64,000 nt of DNA, from positions 3,162,001-3,226,000 of the forward strand of contig NZ_CP152413.1 in NCBI RefSeq assembly GCF_038967635.1, given 5' to 3'. The translations under genes were made by a program, and so were the position numbers. Source of the DNA: Bradyrhizobium sp. B124 (GTDB taxonomy: Bacteria > Pseudomonadota > Alphaproteobacteria > Rhizobiales > Xanthobacteraceae). Below the pieces are notes generated by a model. The model did no database searches and was not told where the DNA came from. It worked only from the letters and a program-made list of their open reading frames with translations. This document shows positions 34,025 through 43,305 of the stretch, piece by piece; within the stretch, counting starts at the first letter, position 1; every line of letters begins with the position of its first letter.

Positions 34025-37000
34025 ATGAACGTATTCTCCTCCGTCAATAGCCAGGAGAAGGTCGCGACCGAGACCGCGGACCAGCTGTGGTACAAGGACG
34101 CCATCATCTACCAGCTGCACGTCAAGGCGTTCGCCGACAGCAACAATGATGGCATCGGCGACTTCGCAGGCCTGACGGATAAACTCGGCTATCTGCAGGA
34201 GCTCGGCGTCACCGCGCTGTGGCTGTTGCCGTTCTATCCCTCGCCCGGCCGCGACGACGGCTACGACATCGGCGACTATGGCGACATCAATCCCGACTTC
34301 GGTACGATGAAGGACTTCAAGCGCTTCATCCAGGAGGCCAAGAAGCGCGGCTTGCGCGTCATCACCGAACTCGTCATCAATCACACCTCGGACCAGCACG
34401 CCTGGTTCAAGCGCGCGCGCCGCAGCCCGCCGAATTCGAGCGCGCGCAGCTGGTATGTCTGGAGCGACACCGACCAGAAATACCTCGATACGCGGATCAT
34501 CTTCACCGACACGGAAAAGTCGAACTGGACCTGGGATCCGGAAGCCGGCCAGTTCTACTGGCACCGCTTCTTCTCGCACCAGCCGGACTTGAACTTCGAC
34601 AATCCCCGCGTGGTGCGTGCCATCGTGCAGGTGATGAAGCGCTGGCTCGACACCGGCGTCGACGGCTTCCGGCTCGACGCCATTCCCTATCTTTGCGAGC
34701 GCGACGGCACCAACAACGAGAACCTGCCGGAGACGCATGCCATCATCAAGCGGCTGCGCCAGGAGCTCGACGCCTATGCCAAGGGCAAGATCCTGCTGGC
34801 CGAGGCCAATCAATGGCCGGAGGACGTGCAGGAATATTTCGGCCATGGCGACGAATGCCACATGGCCTATCACTTCCCGCTGATGCCGCGCATCTACATG
34901 GCGATCGCCCAGGAAGACCGCTTTCCGATCACCGACATCCTCAGGCAGACGCCCGACATTCCGGCAGCCGCCCAGTGGGCGCTGTTCCTGCGCAATCACG
35001 ACGAGCTGACCCTGGAGATGGTCACCGACGTCGAGCGCGACTATCTGTGGTCGACCTACGCCAACGATCCGCGCGCCCGCATCAATGTCGGCATCCGCCG
35101 CCGCCTTGCGCCGCTGATGGACAATGACCGGCGCAAGATCGAGCTGATGAACTCGCTCTTGCTGTCGTTCCCGGGCACGCCGATCATCTATTACGGCGAC
35201 GAGATCGGCATGGGCGACAACATCTATCTCGGCGACCGCAACGGCGTGCGGACGCCGATGCAGTGGTCGCCGGACCGCAACGGCGGCTTCTCGCGCGCCG
35301 ACCCGGCGCGGCTCTACGCGCCGATGATCATGGATCCGGTCTACGGCTATGAGGCCGTCAATGTCGAGGCGCAGTCGCGCAGCCTCTCGTCGCTGCTGTC
35401 GGCGACCAAACGGCTGATCGCGGTGCGCAAGTCGACGCTCGCCTTCGGGCGCGGCACCATGACCTTCATCCGCCCGGAGAACCGCTCGGTGCTCGCCTAT
35501 GTCCGGCAGTATCAGGGCGAGGCGATCCTGTGCGTCGCGAATCTGTCGCGCTCGGCGCAGGCGACTGAGCTCGATCTTTCCGCCTTCAAGGACCGCATTC
35601 CGCTCGAGATGCTCGGACGCACGCGCTTCCCGGCGATCGGCGAGCTGCCCTACATGATCACGCTGGCGCCTTACGGCTTCTACTGGTTCCAGCTGCAGGA
35701 GCGCGACAAGTCCGAGCCGGTGAAGCCGCGGGCGGTGCCGGAGTTCGAGACACTGGTCGTGCCGCTCGGTTCGACCTGGACGTCGCTGGCGCGGGAGCGC
35801 GGCGTGTTCGAGCATGACGTGCTGCCCGGCCATCTCGCCCGCTCGCGCTGGTACCCGGAGCATTCCCCGAAGGCGATCCAGCCGACGCTGGTGTCCGCGG
35901 TCCCGTTCTGCGACATCGGCGATAACCGGCCCTGGCTGATCTTCTTCGAAACCACGGAGCGCGGCGCCACCAGCCGCTACGTGCTGCCGATGCAGATCGA
36001 ATGGGTGCGCTTCGACCGCGAGCGCTACAACCCGCGCGCCTTTGCCGCGATCCGTCAGGGCGCGCGCGAGGGCACGCTGCTCGATGTCTCAACCGACCAG
36101 ATCTTCACCGGCCTGTTCCTGCGCAATCTCAGGGAGAATCTCACCGTCGACGAGGGCGAGCAGGGCCTGAAGCTCGAATTCCGGCCGACCAGCCGCTTCT
36201 CCGACCGCCCGGTGCGTCAGCCGGAGCGGATCCGTGTCTTCGAGAACGATCAGCCGCATTCGACCGCGCTGGTCGACAATGAGTATGTCACCAAGATCTA
36301 CCGGAAGCTCGAGGTCGGCATCAATCCGGAGATCGAGATGGGCCGCTTCCTCACCGAAGTAGTCAATTTCCCCAACACACCCGCATTGCTCGGCACATCG
36401 GAACTGGTGGAGGGTGACAATCGCAGCGCGATCGCGGTGCTGCACGCCATGGTGGTCAACCAGGGCGACCTCTGGACCGTGGCCGCTGCCCACCTCGATC
36501 GCCTCGTCGAGCGGCAGCGCCTGTTGGCGGCGAGCGAAAATCCCGATGAGAACGGTGATCATGCGACTTATCTGCGCCACCTGTCGCACAGCGGAAAGCG
36601 CCTCGCCGAGCTGCACATCGCGCTCGCCAGCAACCGCGACCTGCCGGATTTCGCGCCCGAACCGACCAGGCCCGAAGACCTGCAGCGCTGGAGCGACGAG
36701 ATCATGGCCCGCGCCGAACGCGTGTTCGACACGCTGAAGCAGCGGCGCGGCTCCCTGAAAGAGGCCGACCGGCTGCTGGCCGATCAGTTGCAAGCCCAGC
36801 ACGACATGCTGCCGGAGCGGCTGAAGGCGCTGCTGCCGCGCGAGACCGACGGGTTCAGCATCCGCCATCATGGCGATTTGCATCTCGGCCAGTTGCTGGT
36901 CGTCAAGGACGACGTCTTCATCATCGATTTCGACGGCGGACCGGGCCGCACCATCGCAGAGCGGCGGCGCAGAGCGCCGCCGGCGCGCGACGTCGCCGGC

Positions 37001-37330
37001 CTGATCCGCTCGATCGATTATGCGGCGACCGTCGCGCTGGAACGGGCCCTCAAGGTCGCCCCCGACGAGAGCGGCAGGCTGAGCCTCGCTTTGGCCGAAT
37101 GGCGCGACCAGGCCGCGGATGCCCTGCTCGCGGCCTATCGCGAGACCACGGCCGGCCAGCGGCTGTGGCCCGCCGACGCCAGGGCGGCCGATCGCCTGCT
37201 CAACTTTTTCCTGCTTGAGAAAGCCTTCTACGAGATCGAGTATGAGCTGGCCAATCGGCCGGATTGGCTCCGCGTCCCACTGACTGGCCTGTTGAGACTC
37301 CTGGCCCAACAGCCGCATGAGGTTGCATGA
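34025..37330 (+). CDS. treS: Trehalose synthase / maltokinase fusion
   Basis: A 1101-residue fusion. Residues 1-560 form a GH13 trehalose synthase interconverting trehalose and maltose: [49 protein letters not shown], and [12 protein letters not shown]. The remainder is a Pep2-type maltokinase, with the kinase catalytic motif [12 protein letters not shown] and the metal site [12 protein letters not shown] near residues 945-980. The fused enzyme converts trehalose to maltose-1-phosphate, the substrate of GlgE encoded immediately upstream. The start is the ATG at 34025 with GGAG upstream. The stop overlaps the glgB ATG by 4 bases. Confidence 0.95.
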   Translation: MNVFSSVNSQEKVATETADQLWYKDAIIYQLHVKAFADSNNDGIGDFAGLTDKLGYLQELGVTALWLLPFYPSPGRDDGYDIGDYGDINPDFGTMKDFKRFIQEAKKRGLRVITELVINHTSDQHAWFKRARRSPPNSSARSWYVWSDTDQKYLDTRIIFTDTEKSNWTWDPEAGQFYWHRFFSHQPDLNFDNPRVVRAIVQVMKRWLDTGVDGFRLDAIPYLCERDGTNNENLPETHAIIKRLRQELDAYAKGKILLAEANQWPEDVQEYFGHGDECHMAYHFPLMPRIYMAIAQEDRFPITDILRQTPDIPAAAQWALFLRNHDELTLEMVTDVERDYLWSTYANDPRARINVGIRRRLAPLMDNDRRKIELMNSLLLSFPGTPIIYYGDEIGMGDNIYLGDRNGVRTPMQWSPDRNGGFSRADPARLYAPMIMDPVYGYEAVNVEAQSRSLSSLLSATKRLIAVRKSTLAFGRGTMTFIRPENRSVLAYVRQYQGEAILCVANLSRSAQATELDLSAFKDRIPLEMLGRTRFPAIGELPYMITLAPYGFYWFQLQERDKSEPVKPRAVPEFETLVVPLGSTWTSLARERGVFEHDVLPGHLARSRWYPEHSPKAIQPTLVSAVPFCDIGDNRPWLIFFETTERGATSRYVLPMQIEWVRFDRERYNPRAFAAIRQGAREGTLLDVSTDQIFTGLFLRNLRENLTVDEGEQGLKLEFRPTSRFSDRPVRQPERIRVFENDQPHSTALVDNEYVTKIYRKLEVGINPEIEMGRFLTEVVNFPNTPALLGTSELVEGDNRSAIAVLHAMVVNQGDLWTVAAAHLDRLVERQRLLAASENPDENGDHATYLRHLSHSGKRLAELHIALASNRDLPDFAPEPTRPEDLQRWSDEIMARAERVFDTLKQRRGSLKEADRLLADQLQAQHDMLPERLKALLPRETDGFSIRHHGDLHLGQLLVVKDDVFIIDFDGGPGRTIAERRRRAPPARDVAGLIRSIDYAATVALERALKVAPDESGRLSLALAEWRDQAADALLAAYRETTAGQRLWPADARAADRLLNFFLLEKAFYEIEYELANRPDWLRVPLTGLLRLLAQQPHEVA

Positions 37331-39474
37331 ATAAATTGCCCGCCGAGGCCTATGCCATCATCGAGGGCCGCCATTCAGATCCCTTCCACTACCTCGGACT
37401 TCACGCCGAGGGGGATCGCAATGTCGTGCGCGCCTTCCTGCCTGATGCCTCCAATGTCGAGGCGATCGGCGAGCATGGCGAGGCGGCGCCGCTGGCCAAA
37501 ATCCATGACGCCGGCCTGTTCGCGGGTCCCTTGCCGAACGGCTCGACGCGCTACCAGCTCCGCGCCCGCTTCGGCGACAACGTCGTCGAACTGGAGGATG
37601 CCTACCGCTTTCCGCCGATCCTGAGCGATTTCGACCTCTATCTGCTCGGCGAGGGGACGCATCTGCGCGTCTACGACACGCTCGGCGCCCATCCGATGAC
37701 GCTCGACGGCGTCGACGGCATCGGCTTCGTGGTGCTGGCGCCCAATGCGCGGCGGGTCAGCGTCGTCGGCGACTTCAATTTCTGGGACGGACGGCGGCAT
37801 CCGATGCGGGTGCGCGGCCCGGGCTATTGGGAGCTGTTCATCCCACGCGCGCGCGTCGGCGATCACTACAAGTTCGAGATCATCGGGCGCAACGGCCAGC
37901 ATTTGCCGCTGAAGTCCGATCCGCTGGCGTTCGCCGCCGAGGTGCGTCCGAAGACCGCCTCGATCGTGATCGACGAGCGCAAGATCCCGCATCCGCGCCC
38001 GGCGCCCGATCGCGTCAACGCCCTGAGCTCGCCGATGTCGATCTACGAGGTTCATCTCGGATCGTGGCGGCGCAAGGGCCGCAATGAGTGGCTGACCTAT
38101 CGCGAGATGGCGGAGCAGCTTCCCGCCTATGCCAGCGATATGGGCTTTACCCATATCGAATTCCTGCCCATCACCGAGCATCCGTTCGACGGCTCCTGGG
38201 GCTATCAGCCGACCGGGATGTTCGCCCCGACCAGCCGTTTCGGCTCGCCCGATGATTTCGCCGCGCTGATCGACGCCTGCCACGGCGCCGGCCTCGCCGT
38301 GCTGCTCGACTGGGTTCCCGGGCATTTTCCCGACGATCCGCACGGTCTCGGCAATTTCGACGGCACCGCACTCTACGAGCACGCCAATCCGTTGCAGGGC
38401 CGTCACCTCGATTGGGGCACGCTGATCTACAATTACGGGCGCACCGAGGTCACCAACTTCCTGGTGTCGAACGCGCTGTTCTGGCTCGATCGCTACGGCA
38501 TCGACGGGCTGCGCGTCGATGCCGTCGCCTCGATGCTCTATCTCGACTACAGCCGTCCCGCCGGCGGCTGGATTCCGAACAAATATGGCGGCCGGGAGAA
38601 CATCGAGGCGATCGATTTCCTGCGCCGCTTCAACACCGAACTCTACGCACACTTCCCACAGGCGATGACGGCGGCGGAGGAATCCACCGCGTGGCCGCAG
38701 GTGTCGCGGCCGGTCGAATATGGCGGGCTCGGCTTCGGCTACAAGTGGAACATGGGCTGGATGCACGACACGCTGAAGTATATCAGCAAGGATCCCATCC
38801 ACCGCAAATTCCATCACGGCGACATCCTGTTCGGCCTGCACTACGCCTTCTCGGAGAACTTCATCCTGCCGCTGTCCCACGACGAGGTCGTGCACGGCAA
38901 GCGCTCGATCCTCGGCCGCATGCCCGGCGACGACTGGCAGCGCTTCGCCAATCTGCGCGCCTATTACAGCTTCATGTTCGGGCATCCCGGCAAGAAGCTG
39001 ATGTTCATGGGCTGCGAGTTCGGCCAGGAGCGCGAATGGAATCACGACCACTCGATCGATTGGCATTTGCTGCAACAGCCGAGGCATAGCGGCATCCAGA
39101 ACCTGGTCCGCGACCTCAACCGGCTCTATCGCGCGCTGCCGGCGCTGCACGAGCTCGACTGCGACCAGGCCGGCTTCGAATGGGTCATCACCGACGACGC
39201 CAGCAACAATGTGTTCGGCTGGATCCGCAAGGGCAATGATGCGCGCGCCCGCTGCCTCGTGGTCCTGAACTTCTCGCCCAACGTCTACCGCAACTATCGC
39301 GTCCGGGTGCCGTTTGCGGGCAAGTGGCACGAGGTGTTCAACTCGGATTCCTCCCATTACGGCGGCACCAATGTCGGCAATATCGGCGAGGTCCGTGCCT
39401 CGGAGGGCGCCATGCCCGAGCTGAGCCTGACCATTCCGCCGCTGGCAGCGATCTTTCTCGTACCGGAAAGCTGA
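37327..39474 (+). CDS. glgB: 1,4-alpha-glucan branching enzyme
   Basis: A 715-residue GH13 branching enzyme introducing alpha-1,6 branches. An N-terminal domain and a CBM48 domain ([22 protein letters not shown] near residue 140) precede the barrel, which shows the nucleophile motif [18 protein letters not shown], the acid/base region [11 protein letters not shown] and [10 protein letters not shown]. Length and motifs are standard. The ATGA overlap with treS implies translational coupling. With GlgE it gives branched alpha-glucan from trehalose-derived maltose-1-phosphate, so no ADP-glucose enzyme is needed at this locus. Confidence 0.96.
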   Translation: MNKLPAEAYAIIEGRHSDPFHYLGLHAEGDRNVVRAFLPDASNVEAIGEHGEAAPLAKIHDAGLFAGPLPNGSTRYQLRARFGDNVVELEDAYRFPPILSDFDLYLLGEGTHLRVYDTLGAHPMTLDGVDGIGFVVLAPNARRVSVVGDFNFWDGRRHPMRVRGPGYWELFIPRARVGDHYKFEIIGRNGQHLPLKSDPLAFAAEVRPKTASIVIDERKIPHPRPAPDRVNALSSPMSIYEVHLGSWRRKGRNEWLTYREMAEQLPAYASDMGFTHIEFLPITEHPFDGSWGYQPTGMFAPTSRFGSPDDFAALIDACHGAGLAVLLDWVPGHFPDDPHGLGNFDGTALYEHANPLQGRHLDWGTLIYNYGRTEVTNFLVSNALFWLDRYGIDGLRVDAVASMLYLDYSRPAGGWIPNKYGGRENIEAIDFLRRFNTELYAHFPQAMTAAEESTAWPQVSRPVEYGGLGFGYKWNMGWMHDTLKYISKDPIHRKFHHGDILFGLHYAFSENFILPLSHDEVVHGKRSILGRMPGDDWQRFANLRAYYSFMFGHPGKKLMFMGCEFGQEREWNHDHSIDWHLLQQPRHSGIQNLVRDLNRLYRALPALHELDCDQAGFEWVITDDASNNVFGWIRKGNDARARCLVVLNFSPNVYRNYRVRVPFAGKWHEVFNSDSSHYGGTNVGNIGEVRASEGAMPELSLTIPPLAAIFLVPES

Positions 39475-39477
39475 TCC

Positions 39478-41550
39478 ATGCGACTGACCGGGGGTACGTC
39501 CGCACGGCTCGGTGCAAGCTGGGACGGCAGAGGCACCAATTTTGCGCTGTTCTCGGCGAATGCGGAGAAGGTGGAGCTGTGCCTGTTCGACGGCCAGGGC
39601 CGCCGCGAGCTCGAGCGGATCGAGATGCCGGAGCGCACCGAGGATGTCTGGCACTGCTACCTCAACGACGTCTCGCCGGGCCAGCTTTACGGCTATCGCG
39701 TCTACGGGCCCTACGCACCGGAGCGCGGCCACCGCTTCAATGCCAACAAGCTGCTGCTCGATCCCTACGCCAAGCGACTTGCCGGCCGGCTGGTGTGGAG
39801 CGATGCGCATTTCGCCTATCGCACCGGCAGCGCGCGCGAGGATCTCTCCTTCGACCGGCGCGACAATGCCCGCGGCATGCCGAAGGCCGTGGTGGTCGAC
39901 GAGACCTTCAACTGGGGCCGCCGCGAGATCCGGCCGCACATTCCCTGGCAAGACACCATCATCTACGAGGCCCACGTCAAGGGCCTGACCCAGAAGCGCG
40001 AGGACGTGCCGCCGAACCTGCGCGGCACCTATGGCGGCCTGTCGTCGCCGGCGATGATCGACCACCTCAAGCGGCTCGGCGTCACCACCATCGAGCTGTT
40101 GCCGATCCACGGCCTGATCGACGACCGTGTCCTGGTCGAGAAGAAGCTGTCGAATTACTGGGGCTACAACACCATCGCCTTCTTCGCGCCGGAGGTGCGC
40201 TACGCCCAGGACAATGCGCTGGACTCGTTCCGCACCACGGTGGCGCGGCTGCACGATGCCGGCATCGAGGTGCTGCTCGACGTCGTCTACAACCACACCG
40301 CCGAGGGCAACCATATGGGCCCGACGCTGAGCTTCCGCGGCATCGACAATGCCTCCTACTACTGGCTGAATCGCGAGAATCCGCGCTTCTATGACGACTT
40401 CACCGGCTGCGGCAGCTCGGTCAACCTCACCCATCCGCGCGTGCTGCAGATGGTGATGGACTCGCTGCGCTACTGGGTCGAAGTCTGCCATGTCGACGGC
40501 TTCCGCTTCGACCTCGCCACGACCCTGGCGCGCGGACCCAACGGGTTCGATCGCAACCATCCCTTCCTCACGGCGATCCGCCAGGACCCGGTGCTGGCGA
40601 CCGTGAAGATGATCGCCGAGCCCTGGGATCTCGGTCTCGGCGGCTACCAGGTCGGCGCGTTTCCGTCGCAATGGTCGGAGTGGAACGACCGCTATCGCAG
40701 CGCGATGCGGCGCTACTGGAGCGGCGAAGGCAGCCTGATCGGCGACATATCCGGCCGTATGACCGCGTCCTCGGACCTGTTTCACCACGACAACCGCGCG
40801 ACCCGCGCCAGCGTCAACCACATCACGGTGCATGACGGCTTCACGCTCGCCGATCTCTTCAGCTACAACGAGAAGCACAACGAGGCCAATGGCGAGGACA
40901 ATCGCGACGGCTCCAACGACAACCACAGCAACAATTGCGGCCATGAAGGCCCGACCGATGATCCTGCCATCATCGCGCTGCGCCGCCAGCTCAGGAAGAA
41001 CGCGCTGGCCTGCCTGCTGCTCGCACAGGGCACGCCGCTGATCCTTGCCGGCGACGAGGTCGCCAACACCCAAGCCGGCAACAACAACGCCTATTGCCAG
41101 GACAATGAGACCGGCTGGATCGGCTGGGAGAATCTCGGCACGGACGACGACGCCATCGCCTTCATCGGTCACCTCACCGCGCTCCGCCAGCGCTTCGGCC
41201 AGATCCGCTGCCAGAGCTGGCTCGACGGCCGCCGCGCCGACGGCAGCTATGGTGTGATCTGGCTGACGCCATCAGCGGAGGAAATGAAGGAGTCCGACTG
41301 GAAATTCCCGGAAAGCCGGTTCCTCGCCTACGTGCTGGGGCCGATGGAACAAGGCCAGGCGCCGATCTTTATCGTGCTCAATGCCGCGCCGCAGGAGATC
41401 GTGTTCAGGATGCCGCGGATGGCGGAATACAGGAGCTGGCAGCAGATCTTGAACACGACCAAGGCAGAACAAACGGCCGAGCTATTTGCAGCCGGCGCCG
41501 ACACCACGGCACCGCCTCGTTCGGTGCTGGCATTCGCAGGCTCCGCATGA
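39478..41550 (+). CDS. glgX: Glycogen debranching enzyme (isoamylase type)
   Basis: A 690-residue GH13 subfamily 11 protein hydrolysing alpha-1,6 branches. An N-terminal CBM48 domain (SWDGRGTNFALFSANAEKVELCLFD) precedes the barrel with VLLDVVYNHTAEGNHMGP, the nucleophile motif GFRFDLATTLARG, and acid/base in MIAEPWDLGLGGYQ. GlgX releases linear maltodextrins that feed TreY, whose gene lies two positions downstream. It starts 3 bases after the glgB stop, with GGAAAG upstream. The last 4 bases overlap treZ. A 1265-codon open frame on the opposite strand is a composition artefact. Confidence 0.94.
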   Translation: MRLTGGTSARLGASWDGRGTNFALFSANAEKVELCLFDGQGRRELERIEMPERTEDVWHCYLNDVSPGQLYGYRVYGPYAPERGHRFNANKLLLDPYAKRLAGRLVWSDAHFAYRTGSAREDLSFDRRDNARGMPKAVVVDETFNWGRREIRPHIPWQDTIIYEAHVKGLTQKREDVPPNLRGTYGGLSSPAMIDHLKRLGVTTIELLPIHGLIDDRVLVEKKLSNYWGYNTIAFFAPEVRYAQDNALDSFRTTVARLHDAGIEVLLDVVYNHTAEGNHMGPTLSFRGIDNASYYWLNRENPRFYDDFTGCGSSVNLTHPRVLQMVMDSLRYWVEVCHVDGFRFDLATTLARGPNGFDRNHPFLTAIRQDPVLATVKMIAEPWDLGLGGYQVGAFPSQWSEWNDRYRSAMRRYWSGEGSLIGDISGRMTASSDLFHHDNRATRASVNHITVHDGFTLADLFSYNEKHNEANGEDNRDGSNDNHSNNCGHEGPTDDPAIIALRRQLRKNALACLLLAQGTPLILAGDEVANTQAGNNNAYCQDNETGWIGWENLGTDDDAIAFIGHLTALRQRFGQIRCQSWLDGRRADGSYGVIWLTPSAEEMKESDWKFPESRFLAYVLGPMEQGQAPIFIVLNAAPQEIVFRMPRMAEYRSWQQILNTTKAEQTAELFAAGADTTAPPRSVLAFAGSA

Positions 41551-43301
41551 GCAGTGCGCGGCACTTCGGGCCCGAACTGACCGCTGATGGCGCGCACTTC
41601 CGGCTCTGGGCGCCGGCAGCCAAGCGCGTCGACCTCCTGCTCGACAAGCCGCACGCGCTCACGCGCGATGTCGCCGGCTGGTACGTCGCCGAGATCGCAG
41701 GCGCGCGCGCCGGCACGCGTTACAAATTCCGCATCGATGACGACGTCGACGTGCCCGACCCGGCCTCCGCGTTCCAGCCGGACGACGTGTTCGGCCCGAG
41801 CGAGGTGATCGATCACTCGGCCTTCAAATGGCGCGCGACCGGGTGGCGCGGCCGTCCCTGGCATGAGGCCGTCATTCTCGAGGCTCATGTCGGCACCTTC
41901 ACGCCGGAGGGGACCTACCGCGCCATGATCGACAAGCTCGATCATCTGGTGGCAACCGGCATCACCGCGCTCGAACTGATGCCGCTGGCGGATTTCGCAG
42001 GCGAGCGCAACTGGGGCTATGACGGCGTGCTCTGGAATGCGCCCGACAGCGCCTACGGCCGTCCCGAGGACCTCAAGACCCTGATCGACGAAGCGCATCT
42101 GCGCGGGCTGATGGTGATGCTCGACGTGGTCTACAACCATTTCGGCCCCGAGGGGAATTACCTCGGCCGCTATGCGCCCACCTTCTTCAGCGACGCACAT
42201 ACGCCATGGGGCAGCGCGATCGATTATCGCGTGCCCGAGGTGCGCACGTTTGCGATCGGCAGCGTGGTGAGTTGGCTGCGCGACTATCGGTTCGACGGGC
42301 TGCGCTTCGACGCGGTCAACACCATCGTCGAAGCCGGCGAAATCTCCATCCTGCATGACTTCAGCAAGGCCGCAGGCCAACTCGCCACGGAAACCGGCCG
42401 GCACATCAACCTCGTGCTCGAGAACGGCGACAACATCGCAAGCCTGCTCGATGCCGCCGAGGACCCGCCGCACGGCAAATTCCGCGGCCAGTGGAACGAC
42501 GATTATCATCACGCCTGGCATGTGCTGCTGACCGGAGAAACCCAAGGCTACTACGGCGACTACCGCGCGCCGAAGCAGGACCTCGCGCGCGCGCTGTCGT
42601 CCGGCTACATCTATCAGGGCGAAGTCTCCGAGTTCTGGGGCGGCAAGGTCCGCGGCGAGCCGAGCGGTGCGCTGTCGCCGACCTGCTTCATCAACTTTCT
42701 GCAGAACCACGACCAGATCGGCAACCGGCCGCTGGGCGATCGGCTCGAGAGCATCGCAAAGCCGGAGGCGATCGAGGCGGCGCTGGCGATCACATTGATC
42801 GCGCCGACCACGCCGATGCTGTTCATGGGCGAGGAATGGGGCGCAACGACGCCCTTCCCGTTCTTCTGCGACTTCAAGGGCGACCTCGCCAACGCCGTCC
42901 GCGCCGGCCGGCGCAAGGAATTCGCCTGGGCCTACGCCAAATATGGCGACGACATACCCGACCCACTTGCCGAGGCGACGGTGCGATCGGCCGTGCTCGA
43001 CTGGGCGACGCTTGGCCACGATCCCGCCCGCGCGCGACTGACGCTGGTGCGCGACCTGCTCGCCCTGCGCCGGCGCGAGATCACGCCGCGGCTCATCGGG
43101 GCACGCTTCGGCGGCGACCGCGTCACGGGCGATCTCTTGACCGCGCATTGGCGGATGGGTGACGGCCGCACGTTGTGGCTCACGGCCAATTTGTCGGATC
43201 GGGATATCACCGGCGTAGCGGAACCGAAGGGAACTGCGATCTGGGGCGCCGCGTTGTCGAGCGACCTCCCTGGCTGGGCGGTGCGCTGGCACATCGGATA
43301 G
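41547..43301 (+). CDS. treZ: Malto-oligosyltrehalose trehalohydrolase
   Basis: A 584-residue GH13 enzyme that cleaves trehalose from maltooligosyl trehalose. The N-terminal beta domain (GAHFRLWAPAAKRVDLLLD) leads to the barrel with NWGYDGVLWNAPDSAYG, DVVYNHFGPEGNYL, the nucleophile motif GLRFDAVNTIVEAG, and ENGDN; LQNHDQIGNRPLG is also typical. It overlaps glgX by 4 bases (ATGA) and is followed by treY after 4 bases, the usual TreZ/TreY pairing. Confidence 0.95.
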   Translation: MSSARHFGPELTADGAHFRLWAPAAKRVDLLLDKPHALTRDVAGWYVAEIAGARAGTRYKFRIDDDVDVPDPASAFQPDDVFGPSEVIDHSAFKWRATGWRGRPWHEAVILEAHVGTFTPEGTYRAMIDKLDHLVATGITALELMPLADFAGERNWGYDGVLWNAPDSAYGRPEDLKTLIDEAHLRGLMVMLDVVYNHFGPEGNYLGRYAPTFFSDAHTPWGSAIDYRVPEVRTFAIGSVVSWLRDYRFDGLRFDAVNTIVEAGEISILHDFSKAAGQLATETGRHINLVLENGDNIASLLDAAEDPPHGKFRGQWNDDYHHAWHVLLTGETQGYYGDYRAPKQDLARALSSGYIYQGEVSEFWGGKVRGEPSGALSPTCFINFLQNHDQIGNRPLGDRLESIAKPEAIEAALAITLIAPTTPMLFMGEEWGATTPFPFFCDFKGDLANAVRAGRRKEFAWAYAKYGDDIPDPLAEATVRSAVLDWATLGHDPARARLTLVRDLLALRRREITPRLIGARFGGDRVTGDLLTAHWRMGDGRTLWLTANLSDRDITGVAEPKGTAIWGAALSSDLPGWAVRWHIG

Positions 43302-43305
43302 CACA

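Noticed and set aside
37375..41172. A 1265-codon open frame on the minus strand opposite glgB and glgX
   Set aside because: It is the codon-position shadow of two well-supported GH13 genes in high-GC DNA; it has repetitive Arg/Ala/Val-rich sequence, no known domain and no ribosome-binding site.
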